DNA from: Ravibacter arvi
Lineage (GTDB): Bacteria; Bacteroidota; Bacteroidia; Cytophagales; Spirosomataceae
Assembly (NCBI RefSeq): GCF_039540405.1
Contig: NZ_BAABEY010000001.1
Span: forward strand, 186,001-250,000
DNA: 64,000 nt
Direction of reading: 5' to 3'
Under the pieces are notes generated by a model. The model worked only from the letters and a program-made list of their open reading frames with translations, made no database searches and had not been told where the DNA came from. Both the position numbers and the translations under genes were made by a program. Of this stretch, positions 34,305 to 43,978 are shown piece by piece. How positions within the stretch are numbered: the stretch's first letter is position 1; each line of letters starts with the position of its first letter.

Positions 34305-36038
34305 TTAATCCATGATTTGCCAGATGCGGAAGGCGCCGGGAGGTAAACTTACCGGAATGCCACCCGGGCTTTCGTCAAACCGGAAGTTAATATCCCCGGC
34401 GGGGTTACCGAAAATGCCGGCCAGCTCATAATTTCTGTCTGTATCAAGCCCTAAGGTTTCTACCCATACCGGTTCGGGGATCCTGACGTGGGTTATGAAT
34501 TCGCTTTGATGGTCGAAGTTAAAGACCGCCAGCACTTTCTGCCTGCTGGTATATCTTAAAAAAGAGAATATCCGTGTGCTGTCGTAACCGGTGCTCTGGC
34601 CGTGAAAATTAACATATTGAAGGTCGTAAAACGCACCTGAATGGAAAGCTTCATTGGCTACAATCAAATGATTGAGGTCGGCGTAAAACTTTCTCAGTAT
34701 ACGCTGCTTATCACTCAGGTTGTTTTCATTGAACTTGCCGCCACGGGTCCAGGCCTGCAATTCCGGGATACCCCAATAATCAAAAATGCTGGTGCGTCCG
34801 TCGTCGCCCTGGTAGCCCTCTGCGTCGTTGGCTGCAACGCCCAGTTCCTGACCGGAATAAATCATGACAGGGCCTGTGTGGAGGGTGGCGCTCATGGCCA
34901 TGGCGGGAAGCGCGCTGAACGGGTTGCCGGCAAAATAACGCGAGGCAATCCTTTGTTCGTCGTGGTTTTCAAGAAACCGTAGCATATTGGGAGCTATTTC
35001 GCCGGTTTCCTGCTGCCATAACCGGGTGATGTCATCCGCATTTCCACCGCCTTCTACAAGTCTGCGCATGGTGTCATAAAGACCCACTTTGTCATACAAA
35101 TAATCGAATTTGCCGTCTGAAAGATAGCGGCGGTACTCGTTGGGATTGTAAATTTCCGCGATAAAAATGAGCTCCGGGTTTTCGTTTTTGACCAGCGGAA
35201 TTACCCAGCCCCAAAATTCTACCGGCACCATTTCAGCCATGTCGCAGCGGAAGCCGTCCACACCTTTACGGGTCCAGAAAAGCAGGATGTCACGCATCTT
35301 TAGCCAGGTGTCGGGAATCGGGTCAAAATGAGTTTTCCGGTTGTCCAGGTAGTCGACGCCGTAGTTCAGCTTTACGGTTTCGTACCAGTCGTATACCGTA
35401 GGGTCTGCCCGGAAAACATCATTTCCGGTCGCTTTGGCTGGAAATTCTACGTACTCGTGTTTTACTTTCAGCGGTGTGGACAGTCCTTCCGGGACCTGGA
35501 ACGGCTCGTTCGGAATGTAGTAAAAATTGTTGTCCGGCGAGAAGGCCAGGTCTGTCCGATCCTGTTCCCCGAAATCAGAGACACCCTCCGGTCGTTTGTC
35601 CGACCGGTACTGCCGGGCAACATGGTTGGGAATGAAGTCAATGATACTTTTTAGCTTCTGACTACGGGTCCTGTGCAGCAGCGCCTCGAATTCCTCCATG
35701 CGCATGGTAACATTTTCTGCCAGATCGGGGTCTACATCGTAGTAATCTTTAACCGCATAAGGTGACCCGGCTTTCCCTTTAACAATCATCGGGTGGTCTT
35801 GTGCTATTCCAAAAAGGGAATAGTCGGTCATGGTAGCGTGTTCCAGGATGCCCGTATACCAGATATGCGTCGCGCCGAATTCCCTGATGGATTGAAGCGC
35901 CTTGTCACTAATCTGGTTGAATTTGCCGGAGCCATTTTCTGACAGGGAGCCGAAAAACTTGTTTTTTGTATTGGTGTTTCCGAAATGACGGACCAGGAGC
36001 TGATAAATGATGAATTTATGGTTATGCGGCGCTGACAT
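34305..36038 (-). CDS. Alpha-amylase-family (GH13) glycoside hydrolase
   Basis: 577 residues from MSAPHNHKFIIYQLLVRHFG. The upstream 23 open codons overlap a -7 promoter element, so this start is preferred. The GH13 catalytic regions are complete: region I DFIPNHV, region II GFRCDMAE (nucleophile Asp266), region III FIAEIYNP (acid/base Glu295) and region IV FLENHDEQ (Asp359), followed by a C-terminal beta domain. No signal peptide, so probably cytoplasmic. It acts on alpha-glucans or related alpha-glucosides; whether it hydrolyses or transfers cannot be told. It stands alone, not in a maltose cluster. Confidence 0.9.
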   Translation of the reverse strand: MSAPHNHKFIIYQLLVRHFGNTNTKNKFFGSLSENGSGKFNQISDKALQSIREFGATHIWYTGILEHATMTDYSLFGIAQDHPMIVKGKAGSPYAVKDYYDVDPDLAENVTMRMEEFEALLHRTRSQKLKSIIDFIPNHVARQYRSDKRPEGVSDFGEQDRTDLAFSPDNNFYYIPNEPFQVPEGLSTPLKVKHEYVEFPAKATGNDVFRADPTVYDWYETVKLNYGVDYLDNRKTHFDPIPDTWLKMRDILLFWTRKGVDGFRCDMAEMVPVEFWGWVIPLVKNENPELIFIAEIYNPNEYRRYLSDGKFDYLYDKVGLYDTMRRLVEGGGNADDITRLWQQETGEIAPNMLRFLENHDEQRIASRYFAGNPFSALPAMAMSATLHTGPVMIYSGQELGVAANDAEGYQGDDGRTSIFDYWGIPELQAWTRGGKFNENNLSDKQRILRKFYADLNHLIVANEAFHSGAFYDLQYVNFHGQSTGYDSTRIFSFLRYTSRQKVLAVFNFDHQSEFITHVRIPEPVWVETLGLDTDRNYELAGIFGNPAGDINFRFDESPGGIPVSLPPGAFRIWQIMD

Positions 36039-36104
36039 AAGGCGTATGGTAAATGGAACGTCACGAATCCCGGCCCGGGAAGGCAAGCGGGCGGTTGTGA
36101 ACGA

Positions 36105-36112
36105 CAAACTTA
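36105..36112 (-). promoter_or_regulatory. Candidate -7 element of the GH13 gene (TAAGTTTG)
   Basis: The minus strand reads TAAGTTTG, matching TAnnTTTG. No TTG at the 20-base spacing. It overlaps the most upstream possible start of the GH13 frame, which argues for the internal ATG. Confidence 0.4.
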
Positions 36113-36271
36113 AAAATAAGCATTTCTTATAATTGGCAGGTACAATTCCGGCAAAAAGCCGGTCACTACTTTCGGGTAGGTAACCGGCTATCTGTTGAAA
36201 TTTTCAGAATAAAAGGGCGGATAGGAGCTCTATCCGCTGCTCCTTACACCTCGGAAAAGAGGATATTCAGC

Positions 36272-37510
36272 CTATTTAAATGCCTGGATCCTGGGGACGA
36301 ATATCGCGATCAGAAGTCCGAGAACGGAGATCATTCCAAAAGAAAACCTGAGATCAGTCAGCTCGGCTACAAAACCGATCAACGGCGGGCCGAGGAGGAA
36401 GCCGAGGTAGCTGATTCCCGATACACCGGCCAACGCGATGCTGGGGGCCATATTGCCGAGTTTTCCCGCAGTGCTGTACACAATGGGAACAACCGATGAA
36501 ACTCCGAACCCTACGATAATGAAACCGATGGTGGCAGTAATAATATTCGGGAAGAAAATGGCGATCGCAAGCCCGGTAGAAATCAACAGGCCATTGAGCT
36601 GTAGCATTCTCTGCCTGCCGAATCGTTGTTGCAGCTTGTCTCCGGTAAAGCGGCCGATGGCCATCATAATCATAAATGACGCGTATCCGAGCGGGATGAG
36701 TTCGCCTTCGGCTTTCACAATTTTTTGAAAGTATACGCCGCTCCAGTCAAACATGGTCCCTTCGGATGCCATACAGCAAAAACCGATCAGGCCCAGTTGC
36801 AGGATTATTTTTGGTGGTTTTGACAGGAATGAAGGTTTTGCTTCGGCCTGTGCAGCCGGAGCTGTCGTAGCACTTTCTGTCATGAAACGATTGGCGATCA
36901 GTGTGGCGCTGATACCGAAAAGTGCAATGATCCAGAAATGCTGATAGGGGGTCAGTTTCAGGCTGATCATCAAAAGGCCGATAAGCGCGCCGCTAAAACC
37001 TGCCGTGGACCATACCCCATGAAAAGAGGCGAGAATGGACCTGCCATACAATTTCTCTACGCTTACCGCCTGGGTATTGACCGAAATATTACAAAGGTTT
37101 CCGGAAACACCCATGGCGAACAATGCGAGTGCGAGCTGCCATGCTTCCTTCGCCAGGCCCAGATTGGTCAGGCTGAACGCATAAAAGACAAACGCAATGC
37201 CAAGCGTGATTTTGCTGCCATAGCGGGCAACAATTCGCCCTGAGAAGGGAAGTGTGAGCATTTGCCCGGCGGGCAGGGCGAGCAACAGGGTCCCCAAAAG
37301 CGCTTCACTGAGCCGCAGTGATGCTTTTATATCCGGAATCCGACTTGCCCAGCTGGCGAAAGAGAGGCCAAGGCAGAAAAAGTAAACGGCAACCGCAATC
37401 CGCTGATGGCTCTTTTTGTAGATCGGGGAATTGTCCCGGTGAAGATGAAATCTTTCTTTTGTTATAAAGTTTTTGGGTAATTTTAATACCCGCTCTAAGC
37501 TGAAATTCAT
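36272..37510 (-). CDS. MFS transporter, YbjJ-like
   Basis: 412 residues with 12 predicted membrane segments. The first begins RIAVAVYFFCLGLSFASWASRIPDIKASLRLSEALLGTLLLALPAG, and the ASRIPDIK stretch followed by the loop 2-3 motif GRIVARYGSK fits the YbjJ/FucP-like branch of the major facilitator superfamily. About 35 residues precede the first segment. The transported compound is unknown. Preceded by a clear TTG-N20-TATTTTTG promoter and followed on the same strand by the GH13 gene after 234 bp with no shared promoter, so it is probably a separate transcript. Confidence 0.88.
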   Translation of the reverse strand: MNFSLERVLKLPKNFITKERFHLHRDNSPIYKKSHQRIAVAVYFFCLGLSFASWASRIPDIKASLRLSEALLGTLLLALPAGQMLTLPFSGRIVARYGSKITLGIAFVFYAFSLTNLGLAKEAWQLALALFAMGVSGNLCNISVNTQAVSVEKLYGRSILASFHGVWSTAGFSGALIGLLMISLKLTPYQHFWIIALFGISATLIANRFMTESATTAPAAQAEAKPSFLSKPPKIILQLGLIGFCCMASEGTMFDWSGVYFQKIVKAEGELIPLGYASFMIMMAIGRFTGDKLQQRFGRQRMLQLNGLLISTGLAIAIFFPNIITATIGFIIVGFGVSSVVPIVYSTAGKLGNMAPSIALAGVSGISYLGFLLGPPLIGFVAELTDLRFSFGMISVLGLLIAIFVPRIQAFK

Positions 37511-37531
37511 GGCCTGGTGTGATATTTTCTA

Positions 37532-37562
37532 CAAAAATAGGGGATGTAGTATCGTTTTGCAA
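37532..37562 (-). promoter_or_regulatory. Promoter of the MFS gene (TTG-N20-TATTTTTG)
   Basis: On the minus strand TTG (37562-37560) is followed by exactly 20 bases and TATTTTTG (37539-37532). The start codon is 22 bases downstream of the -7 element. Confidence 0.75.
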
Positions 37563-37688
37563 ATATTTTAAAAAGGTAGAAATATTAAAAAAGTTAAATG
37601 TTGAAAAAGTACAGGATTTCCTGAAATCAGCAAAAGAATGAAGAGATTTGAGATGGAATTTTTGGGAATACGGATGGAGATCGCTTTC

Positions 37689-38065
37689 CCGTCATCCTTA
37701 ACACCCTGGAGCGGAGATGATATTGTGACTTATAAAATCAGCACAATACCCGCCTGTTAAGCATGTGTAACCGGTTTCTATACCCGTGTGAGATAATGGC
37801 AGGTGGGCAGCCGGCGGCTAACGCCCGGACGGTCATCCTGAGAAAAGCGCAGCGGAGTCGAAGGATCTCCTGTTGCTACTAAAAAGCCCGTTGAAACGGA
37901 TTTGGTGCAGGGAGCGGGAGATCCCTCCATTCCGCTGCGCTCCAGTCGGGATGACCGTCCGGTTGGCGCGCCCAACAGTGTTGTCAATGGTAGGTTATTG
38001 AACCAAATTGTCCTGCACCCAATGTATTTTGGCAAAAAACTGCTTTCAGGGCATAACCGGCCTGC
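37689..38065. repeat. Repeat element B: one palindromic unit flanked by degenerate end modules
   Basis: A single copy of the long palindromic unit: left arm GGTCATCCTGAG... from 37831, right arm ending GGGATGACCG near 37957, followed by a linker with GTGTTGTCAATGGTAG. On the left, GTCATCC...AACACCCTGGAGCGGAGATG (37691-37722) resembles the array A end module. On the right, 38018-38062 resembles its reverse complement (ATTTTGGCAAAAAACTGC, then GGGCATAACCGGC). So this copy seems bounded by inverted end modules. It lies between the MFS and thioredoxin-like genes. Nothing else is seen between 37563 and 38091. Confidence 0.7.
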
Positions 38066-38091
38066 GCGGCGCTTCTGAGCGGTGAGCAGGC

Positions 38092-38649
38092 TCAGTAAAG
38101 TTGCCGGAAAGTACCTTTTACGAAGCCTTCAAATGCTTCTTTTTTATAGTGGTCACCACCGAAATACGTTACAATCCTGTAGAACTCGTCGGGCTTGATG
38201 TACCCGGGAATAGGCTGGATCAGTTTCATTTTCTCGTCGAGAAAGACAGTGGTGGGAAAACTGGGCTTATTTTGGCTGAGCAGCATTGCCCACGAATGGA
38301 TGCCGCCTTTGCCTTGCGCCATAAAATGATAGCTCCGGTCGCCAAGCTTGATGCTCTGACGCTGCTCGGCATTGAATTTTACCGGGTAATAGGTCTTGTT
38401 GATAAATTCAGCTATTTCGGCCTTTGCATAGGTTTCACGGTCCATTACCTTGCACCATCCGCACCAATCCGTATAAAGGTCGACGAGCATCTTGCGGGGC
38501 TCTTTGGCATTCAGTGCGTAGGCTTGTTCGGGTGTGAGCCAATTTACTTTCGCTTTCTTGTCGGGCGGAAAGCCGGCGGGCATTTCGAATGACGACAAAC
38601 CGACAGTGAATAAAACGGCAAGGAACGCTGCGCCTGCTAATCGGATCAT
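38092..38649 (-). CDS. Exported thioredoxin-like protein
   Basis: 185 residues with a signal peptide (LAGAAFLAVLFTVGLSSFE). The thioredoxin motif is WCGWCK in KMLVDLYTDWCGWCKVMD, and the cis-proline lies in PSFPTTVF. The sequence after the CxxC (ETYAKAEIAEFINKTYYPVKFNAE) is typical of Bacteroidota DUF255/thioredoxin_7-like proteins. It is probably a periplasmic disulfide reductase. No cytochrome-biogenesis gene is nearby. Confidence 0.88.
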   Translation of the reverse strand: MIRLAGAAFLAVLFTVGLSSFEMPAGFPPDKKAKVNWLTPEQAYALNAKEPRKMLVDLYTDWCGWCKVMDRETYAKAEIAEFINKTYYPVKFNAEQRQSIKLGDRSYHFMAQGKGGIHSWAMLLSQNKPSFPTTVFLDEKMKLIQPIPGYIKPDEFYRIVTYFGGDHYKKEAFEGFVKGTFRQLY

Positions 38650-38768
38650 GTTTTGGTTGCGGAATATGGTTAGCTTTCTACAATAACAGCGTTTGGCCGG
38701 TTAAAATTACCCGCAGGATAAAAAAAATAAAAATAGCCGGAAAGTACGACGGCCGGCGCACCGGCGAT

Positions 38769-40835
38769 TCACGGGAGTATGACCACCTTCTTTACAGACC
38801 GGTCAGTTCCATTTTCGGTTTTCAGCAAGTAAACGCCTGGCGTGAATGTGCCCGGCTTTACGGTAAATACATCCTGTTGTGGCGCCACCGGTATCTCGTG
38901 GATCCTGCGACCGTTGAGATCGGTAAAAGAAATGCTTCCCGGGCCGGAAAAGCGCGCTTTTACCGTGAGCGCCTGGTCGCCGCCGGAGGGATTGGGGTAA
39001 ATTTCGACCGCTTTATTTTTTTCGTCTTCAACACCGGCAATAATATCAACATTTGCCTCGGCGGTGCCATAATCAGCCGATTCGGAATTCTCACTGACGG
39101 CTTTCACCCGGTAGGCTACTTTCCTGGTTCCGGCGAGCATTGGCTTATCGCGGAATGACGTAGTGGGGGCCTTTGCAGCAGTAAGGGCGGCCCACCTTTC
39201 TTCCAATTCTCCTTTGCGTTCCAGTACGTAGGAAGCTGCACCGGGAACGGCACTCCAGTTGAGGGTGACCTCCGAACCGTCGGTGGCAACGGTCAGTTGT
39301 GGTGTGCCAAGTGCATCATAAATAGGAACCTGGTAGAAGCTAAAAGCCCGCATCCCCTTTTTGTTGGTGAGGTAAGGCCCGGTAAAAGGGTAGTAGCTCC
39401 CCCCTTCTTCAAGGTACGGCGGCAGGTAGTAGAGTTGTTTTGCTTTCAGCGGGCCTATCAGCTTCAGAACGACGCGGTTGCCCTCGGCGCGGCCTTCCGT
39501 TACGACGCCCTGCCAGCCGTCGAGGTAGAAGAAATTCTTCATTTCAAGCGTTACATTACCGTTAGGTCGATACGGATCCGGGTAAACAAGATCCTGGTTT
39601 TTATCGAAAACAAGTACCAGCTCATTTTTTTCGGCGCCTCGGGAGATCACTTTCCTGAGGTTCGGCGAATCTATGTTGAGCGTGTCAGCCGAATTGTACA
39701 GGTCACGGCTGATGAGCCTGGATACTTCGAAGCCACTCTGAATATTCCCGTTGCGGCCATAGTGGAGACCGTCGAATTCTTTCGTGCCGACGGTAGCTAG
39801 CGTTCTTATATCGGGGTAAATATCGGGTAGCCTCCGTTGGTAGTCCCTTAATATAGCCCCTGTCGGGGATGGGTAATAGATAATGTCGATCTGGAAAACG
39901 TATGTTTTGCGTATTGCCGGGATGTCCGTTTGAAGGTTATGGTAAAACCGGTCGAAAGATTCCGCCCAGTCTCCGCCTTCGTGGTAAGCCTCGGTTTCAC
40001 CCTGTCGATAGATAAATGCCTTGCACACGCCGGCGGTACCTGATTTTCGCAGCCGGTAAAGCATCCTTCCGTAGGCAGTGCCAAGGTCGGTCGGGTTGTC
40101 GGCATTCCGAAGGGCATGGGTGTAAGCGGAAGACCAGTGAATTCCCCCGTTAATGAGCACATTGGGTATTCCGTTTTTTTCTGAAAGCTGCTTTTGAATT
40201 TCCAGCCCCATGGTGCCGACGTTGGTCTTGTATGACACATTTGACAGCGACCATAGCGTGTCGGCTGCATCATAGTGCTCCGTGTTCAGCGTGCCGGTGA
40301 TCACGCCGAAGGTCCGGCAGAACTCGCTGGTTTCGGTGTCGGTAAAAAAGCCGGTTGAATTGGATTGTCCCATAATCACCAGGGCGTCTCCGCTGACTAC
40401 CTTTTGCCGGGTAACCAACAGGGTAGAATCGTTGCCTTTTCTGGCGTATACCTTGAAATTGTAATTGGCCAATTCGGCCTTAACAGAGGCTTCCGTAGCA
40501 AATGTGCCTTTTTGCCCATTGTATTGGACCTGTGCTCTCAGGTATTTGGTCCGCGTTCCTTCCCGCTCCACCCATACCGAAACGTAATTGTAGCCGGCTG
40601 TATCAAAATAGCCTGCAATCGGTACTGCCGCCTCGTTTTTGTCGTTCCTCGGGTAAAGCTGGTAATCCTGGGGCAGCCTTGTAAAATAGGCGTCTCCGAA
40701 TTTCTGGGCTGCCGCTGAATCACAAAAAAGGAGTAAAAAGAGGAACCACAACGTGAGGACCCTGTGAAAGGCCATGCCGGAAAATGCAGCCTGCTTTCGA
40801 GAGCCGCTAATTGAGAGAGTGGTAGAGTTTTCCAA
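38769..40835 (-). CDS. Secreted SASA-family (SGNH) carbohydrate esterase with type IX sorting domain
   Basis: 688 residues. A hydrophobic signal (HRVLTLWFLFLLLFCDSAAAQ) lies at about 24-44; an ATG at 40775 would give a conventional signal peptide, but the promoter at 40873-40903 fits the longer start with a 31-base leader. The catalytic domain has the sialate-O-acetylesterase-type block GQSNSTG (nucleophile Ser), VFIYRQGETEAY-like sequence and DGLHYGRNGN (His). An Ig-like part, an FN3 domain (PQLTVATDGSEVTLNWSAVPGA) and a type A T9SS C-terminal domain (EIYPNPSGGDQALTV... then GVYLLKTENG) follow. It should deacetylate a glycan outside the cell. Confidence 0.85.
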   Translation of the reverse strand: MENSTTLSISGSRKQAAFSGMAFHRVLTLWFLFLLLFCDSAAAQKFGDAYFTRLPQDYQLYPRNDKNEAAVPIAGYFDTAGYNYVSVWVEREGTRTKYLRAQVQYNGQKGTFATEASVKAELANYNFKVYARKGNDSTLLVTRQKVVSGDALVIMGQSNSTGFFTDTETSEFCRTFGVITGTLNTEHYDAADTLWSLSNVSYKTNVGTMGLEIQKQLSEKNGIPNVLINGGIHWSSAYTHALRNADNPTDLGTAYGRMLYRLRKSGTAGVCKAFIYRQGETEAYHEGGDWAESFDRFYHNLQTDIPAIRKTYVFQIDIIYYPSPTGAILRDYQRRLPDIYPDIRTLATVGTKEFDGLHYGRNGNIQSGFEVSRLISRDLYNSADTLNIDSPNLRKVISRGAEKNELVLVFDKNQDLVYPDPYRPNGNVTLEMKNFFYLDGWQGVVTEGRAEGNRVVLKLIGPLKAKQLYYLPPYLEEGGSYYPFTGPYLTNKKGMRAFSFYQVPIYDALGTPQLTVATDGSEVTLNWSAVPGAASYVLERKGELEERWAALTAAKAPTTSFRDKPMLAGTRKVAYRVKAVSENSESADYGTAEANVDIIAGVEDEKNKAVEIYPNPSGGDQALTVKARFSGPGSISFTDLNGRRIHEIPVAPQQDVFTVKPGTFTPGVYLLKTENGTDRSVKKVVILP

Positions 40836-40872
40836 ATGGTGCAGGAAGTTAGGGAAGCCGATAAGTGTTTCC

Positions 40873-40903
40873 CAAACTTAGTTAAGAAACATAAAATCTC
40901 CAA
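40873..40903 (-). promoter_or_regulatory. Promoter of the SASA esterase gene (TTG-N20-TAAGTTTG)
   Basis: On the minus strand TTG (40903-40901), then exactly 20 bases, then TAAGTTTG (40880-40873). Confidence 0.72.
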
Positions 40904-40948
40904 CCTGGAGCGTACGGTCAATATTGTGCATTTACTTACGGGTTCATA

Positions 40949-40982
40949 AAAAAAGTAGCTGCGGCAATACCGCAGCTACTTT
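40949..40982 (-). terminator. Rho-independent terminator of the M16 peptidase gene
   Basis: GTAGCTGCGG (40955-40964) and CCGCAGCTAC (40970-40979) pair perfectly around CAATA, with A/T pairs extending the stem. On the minus strand the stem is followed by a run of T (complement of 40948-40954). It lies about 17 bases after the peptidase stop. Confidence 0.88.
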
Positions 40983-40998
40983 ATCGACCGGAGGCAAA

Positions 40999-43794
40999 TT
41001 AATTTTTCTCCTGGCTACCAACAGCTGCGGGACTTCCTGCAGGCGCGGCGCTCGGGCTTTTGGAAAACTCTCCGGCTTTGACAATAACCATTTTATTCAA
41101 GTCAATGAATTTATTCACCGCTGCTTTGATTTGAGCAGGTGTGAGCGCCTGAACTTTCTTCTCGAAATCTTCATCCCAGGCCAGGGTCCTCTTCAGGTAC
41201 AGATTGTTGCTCAGCGTGTTGCTCAAGGCGTTGTCCTGGGCTCTTGAAACCTGGCGGGATTGGAGGTAGCCCGTTTTTGCACTTGAAACCTCTTCTTCGG
41301 TAAAGCCGCCTTTGAGGGCCCGCTCGATTTCTTCTTTAAAGGCCTGTTCCAGCTTCGTTACGTTTTGCGGGGCATAAATTGCGTAAGCCAGGAAATTACC
41401 GCTTTTATCCAGGGGCGAGGCAGAAAACTGGGAGCCTACGCCATAACTGAGACCGTCTTTTACACGAATCCTCGATGCCAGCCTCGAATTCAGAACGCCC
41501 CCGCCCAGAATAAAATTACCCAGAACCATGGCCGGGTAATCGGGGTCATTGTCCTGGATAGCAATTGGAAGGCCGGCCATGAACATCGCATTTGCTTTGT
41601 CCGGCGTTTCTATAGATTCGTTTGACGCTTTCGGGGCTTCAAACCTGGATACCAGTCTTTTAAACGTTTTGGGGCTTTTCCAGTTGCCGAAGGCGTCGGT
41701 CAGCAATTTTTCAACCGGCTCTTTGTCGAAATCTCCGACGATTGCGATAGTCGCGTTAGAGGCGCCATAGAAATCCTTGTAAAACTGCTTTACTTCTGCC
41801 ACAGTTACTTTTTTCACATCTTCAAGGTCTTCGTCGAAGGAACCGACATACCTGGGATCGCCTTTTTTATAAGGGGAGGTTTTACGACGGAACTCGGTCA
41901 CCGCAATGGCCTGCGGTTCTCCGCGCTGTGATTCGATACCGGCTATTTGTTCCTGGCGCAATTTTTCCAGCTCTGATTCTTCAAAACTGGGGTTTTTCAG
42001 GATGTCGGCAACCACTTTGATTACTCCGGGCAGGCTTTCTTTAACCGTCTCTATCGAAACGACTACCTGGTTGGCGCCGCCTCCTACCGATACTGCTGCT
42101 TTTAGTTTGTCAAGCTCGTCTTTTATCTGCTGCCGGGTTCTGCTGGTTGTACCTTTGTTCAGCAAATCCGCAGTAAACGACGGGATTGCCCCTTTGTTTT
42201 GCAGGCTTTGCTCGTCTCCGAACCGGAAGGTCATTTGAGCCGACACTACGTTGCCCATGGTTTTTTTCGGCAATAAAGCCAGCTCAAGCCCTCCCGGGTT
42301 GCTTACTTTGGTCGTCCGTTTCTCTATATTGGCCGGGGACGGGTCAAACGCTTCTCCCTGGGAAACCTGCGCTTCTCCTTTGTAGTCTTTCAGGAGCGCC
42401 GCGATGTCAGGGCGCGCCGGTACCTCGGTCCTGGATGGGCTGGCTTCGGGTATGAATACGCCGACTGTGCGGTTAGACGGCTTGAAATACGTTTTGGCTA
42501 CCCGCATCACATCGTCCGCAGTTACCTTACGAATCTGGTCCCGGTAGAGAAAAGCGAGTCGCCAGTCCCCGAAAGCGATAAATTCGCTGATACCTGTCCC
42601 AACGCGTTCGGCATTCCGGAATTGCAGATCCCAGTTTTTGAGAATAGTCGTTTTGGCCCGCTCAATATCTTCTGCCGAAGGTGTAGCGTTAGCGACTGAA
42701 TCGAGGGTTGCGAGAAAGGCATTTTTAGCTTCGTCAAGCGATTTTTCCTTCAATAATTCGACTCCGAACAAAGCATAGCCGGGATCGTACAGCTGGAACG
42801 AGAGGCCGAACTGTGAGGAAGCTTTCTGGGTTCCTACCAGGTTTTTGTACAGCTTACCATAAGGCTCAGCCGTAAGCAATTCTGCCAGCACCTCGGTCGG
42901 GGCGTAGTCGCTGTGGGCGCCCGGCGCAATGTGGTAGGCGGCCATCACCATCTGTACATCTCCAACGCGCTTCACTTCTACAAACCGCTCGCCGTCCTGG
43001 ATAGGTTCGGTAGTATAGGTTTGCGGCAGCACACGCTCAGGCTTGGGGATTACGCCAAAATACTGGCTGACCAACCCGAGGGTTTTGGCTTCATCGATTT
43101 GCCCGGCAACCATCAGTACGGCGTTGTCGGGTTGATAATACTTTTTATAGAAAGCCTGCAGGTTTTCTATGGGCACCCGCTCGATATCGGAACGATTGCC
43201 TATAGTCGATTTGCCATAGTTGTGCCAGGAATAGGCCATGTCCGCCACGCGCTGCATGAGCACACGGAAGGGGCTGTTTTCGCCGGCTTCAAACTCGTTG
43301 CGTACTACGCTGAATTCACTTTCCAGGTCTTTTTTGGCAATATAGGAGTTAATCATACGGTCGGCTTCCAGGTCGAGGGCCCATTTTAGGTTGTTTTCCG
43401 TGGCTGAAAAGGTCTCGTAATAGTTGGTCCGGTCATACCAGGTGGTGCCGTTCGGCCGCGCGCCATGCTCGGTGAGCTCCTGCATAATGTTCGGGTGTTT
43501 GGGTGTGCCCTTAAACACCATGTGCTCCAGCAGGTGGGCCATACCGGCTTCACCATACCCCTCATGCCTCGAGCCGACGAGGTAAGTGATATTTACCGTA
43601 ATGGTGGGCTTGGACGGATCGGGGAAAAGCAGGACCCGAAGGCCGTTTTCCAGCTTGTATTCGGTGATTCCTTCAACAGATGTGACCTTCGTTATGCCTT
43701 TGGGCAGGTTTTGGGCAAATGAGCCGGCCAGCGCGATGATGGCCAGGAAGGAGGTTAATGTGGCTTTCTTAGAGAATGAGAATCTCACGTTCAT
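40999..43794 (-). CDS. M16-family zinc metallopeptidase, two-domain, exported
   Basis: 931 residues from the ATG giving MNVRFSFSKKATLTSFLAII, with a signal peptide; the open frame extends 49 codons upstream but those are not conserved-looking. The inverted zinc motif HLLEH is at His87-Glu90-His91 in GEAGMAHLLEHMVFKGT, with the downstream Glu ligand in VRNEFEAGE. A second M16 domain (from about residue 500) has no HxxEH, as in the paired or fused inactive halves. It is expected to degrade peptides in the periplasm or at the outer membrane. It has its own terminator and is divergent from the VOC gene. Confidence 0.93.
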   Translation of the reverse strand: MNVRFSFSKKATLTSFLAIIALAGSFAQNLPKGITKVTSVEGITEYKLENGLRVLLFPDPSKPTITVNITYLVGSRHEGYGEAGMAHLLEHMVFKGTPKHPNIMQELTEHGARPNGTTWYDRTNYYETFSATENNLKWALDLEADRMINSYIAKKDLESEFSVVRNEFEAGENSPFRVLMQRVADMAYSWHNYGKSTIGNRSDIERVPIENLQAFYKKYYQPDNAVLMVAGQIDEAKTLGLVSQYFGVIPKPERVLPQTYTTEPIQDGERFVEVKRVGDVQMVMAAYHIAPGAHSDYAPTEVLAELLTAEPYGKLYKNLVGTQKASSQFGLSFQLYDPGYALFGVELLKEKSLDEAKNAFLATLDSVANATPSAEDIERAKTTILKNWDLQFRNAERVGTGISEFIAFGDWRLAFLYRDQIRKVTADDVMRVAKTYFKPSNRTVGVFIPEASPSRTEVPARPDIAALLKDYKGEAQVSQGEAFDPSPANIEKRTTKVSNPGGLELALLPKKTMGNVVSAQMTFRFGDEQSLQNKGAIPSFTADLLNKGTTSRTRQQIKDELDKLKAAVSVGGGANQVVVSIETVKESLPGVIKVVADILKNPSFEESELEKLRQEQIAGIESQRGEPQAIAVTEFRRKTSPYKKGDPRYVGSFDEDLEDVKKVTVAEVKQFYKDFYGASNATIAIVGDFDKEPVEKLLTDAFGNWKSPKTFKRLVSRFEAPKASNESIETPDKANAMFMAGLPIAIQDNDPDYPAMVLGNFILGGGVLNSRLASRIRVKDGLSYGVGSQFSASPLDKSGNFLAYAIYAPQNVTKLEQAFKEEIERALKGGFTEEEVSSAKTGYLQSRQVSRAQDNALSNTLSNNLYLKRTLAWDEDFEKKVQALTPAQIKAAVNKFIDLNKMVIVKAGEFSKSPSAAPAGSPAAVGSQEKN

Positions 43795-43978
43795 ATAATC
43801 AGTAGATGGTTGTTTGATGAATGGCACACGCGAAAAAAAGTAAATGTAGATAATTTGCAGGATAAGATATGAAAAAAATGATGAACGGAGTGACTGAAGT
43901 ACAATTGTTGGGAATGATTGTGGCAATGGTCGTATCTTCACGGCTCAGAACTTCCTGAAGAAATCAAAATAAAAATTT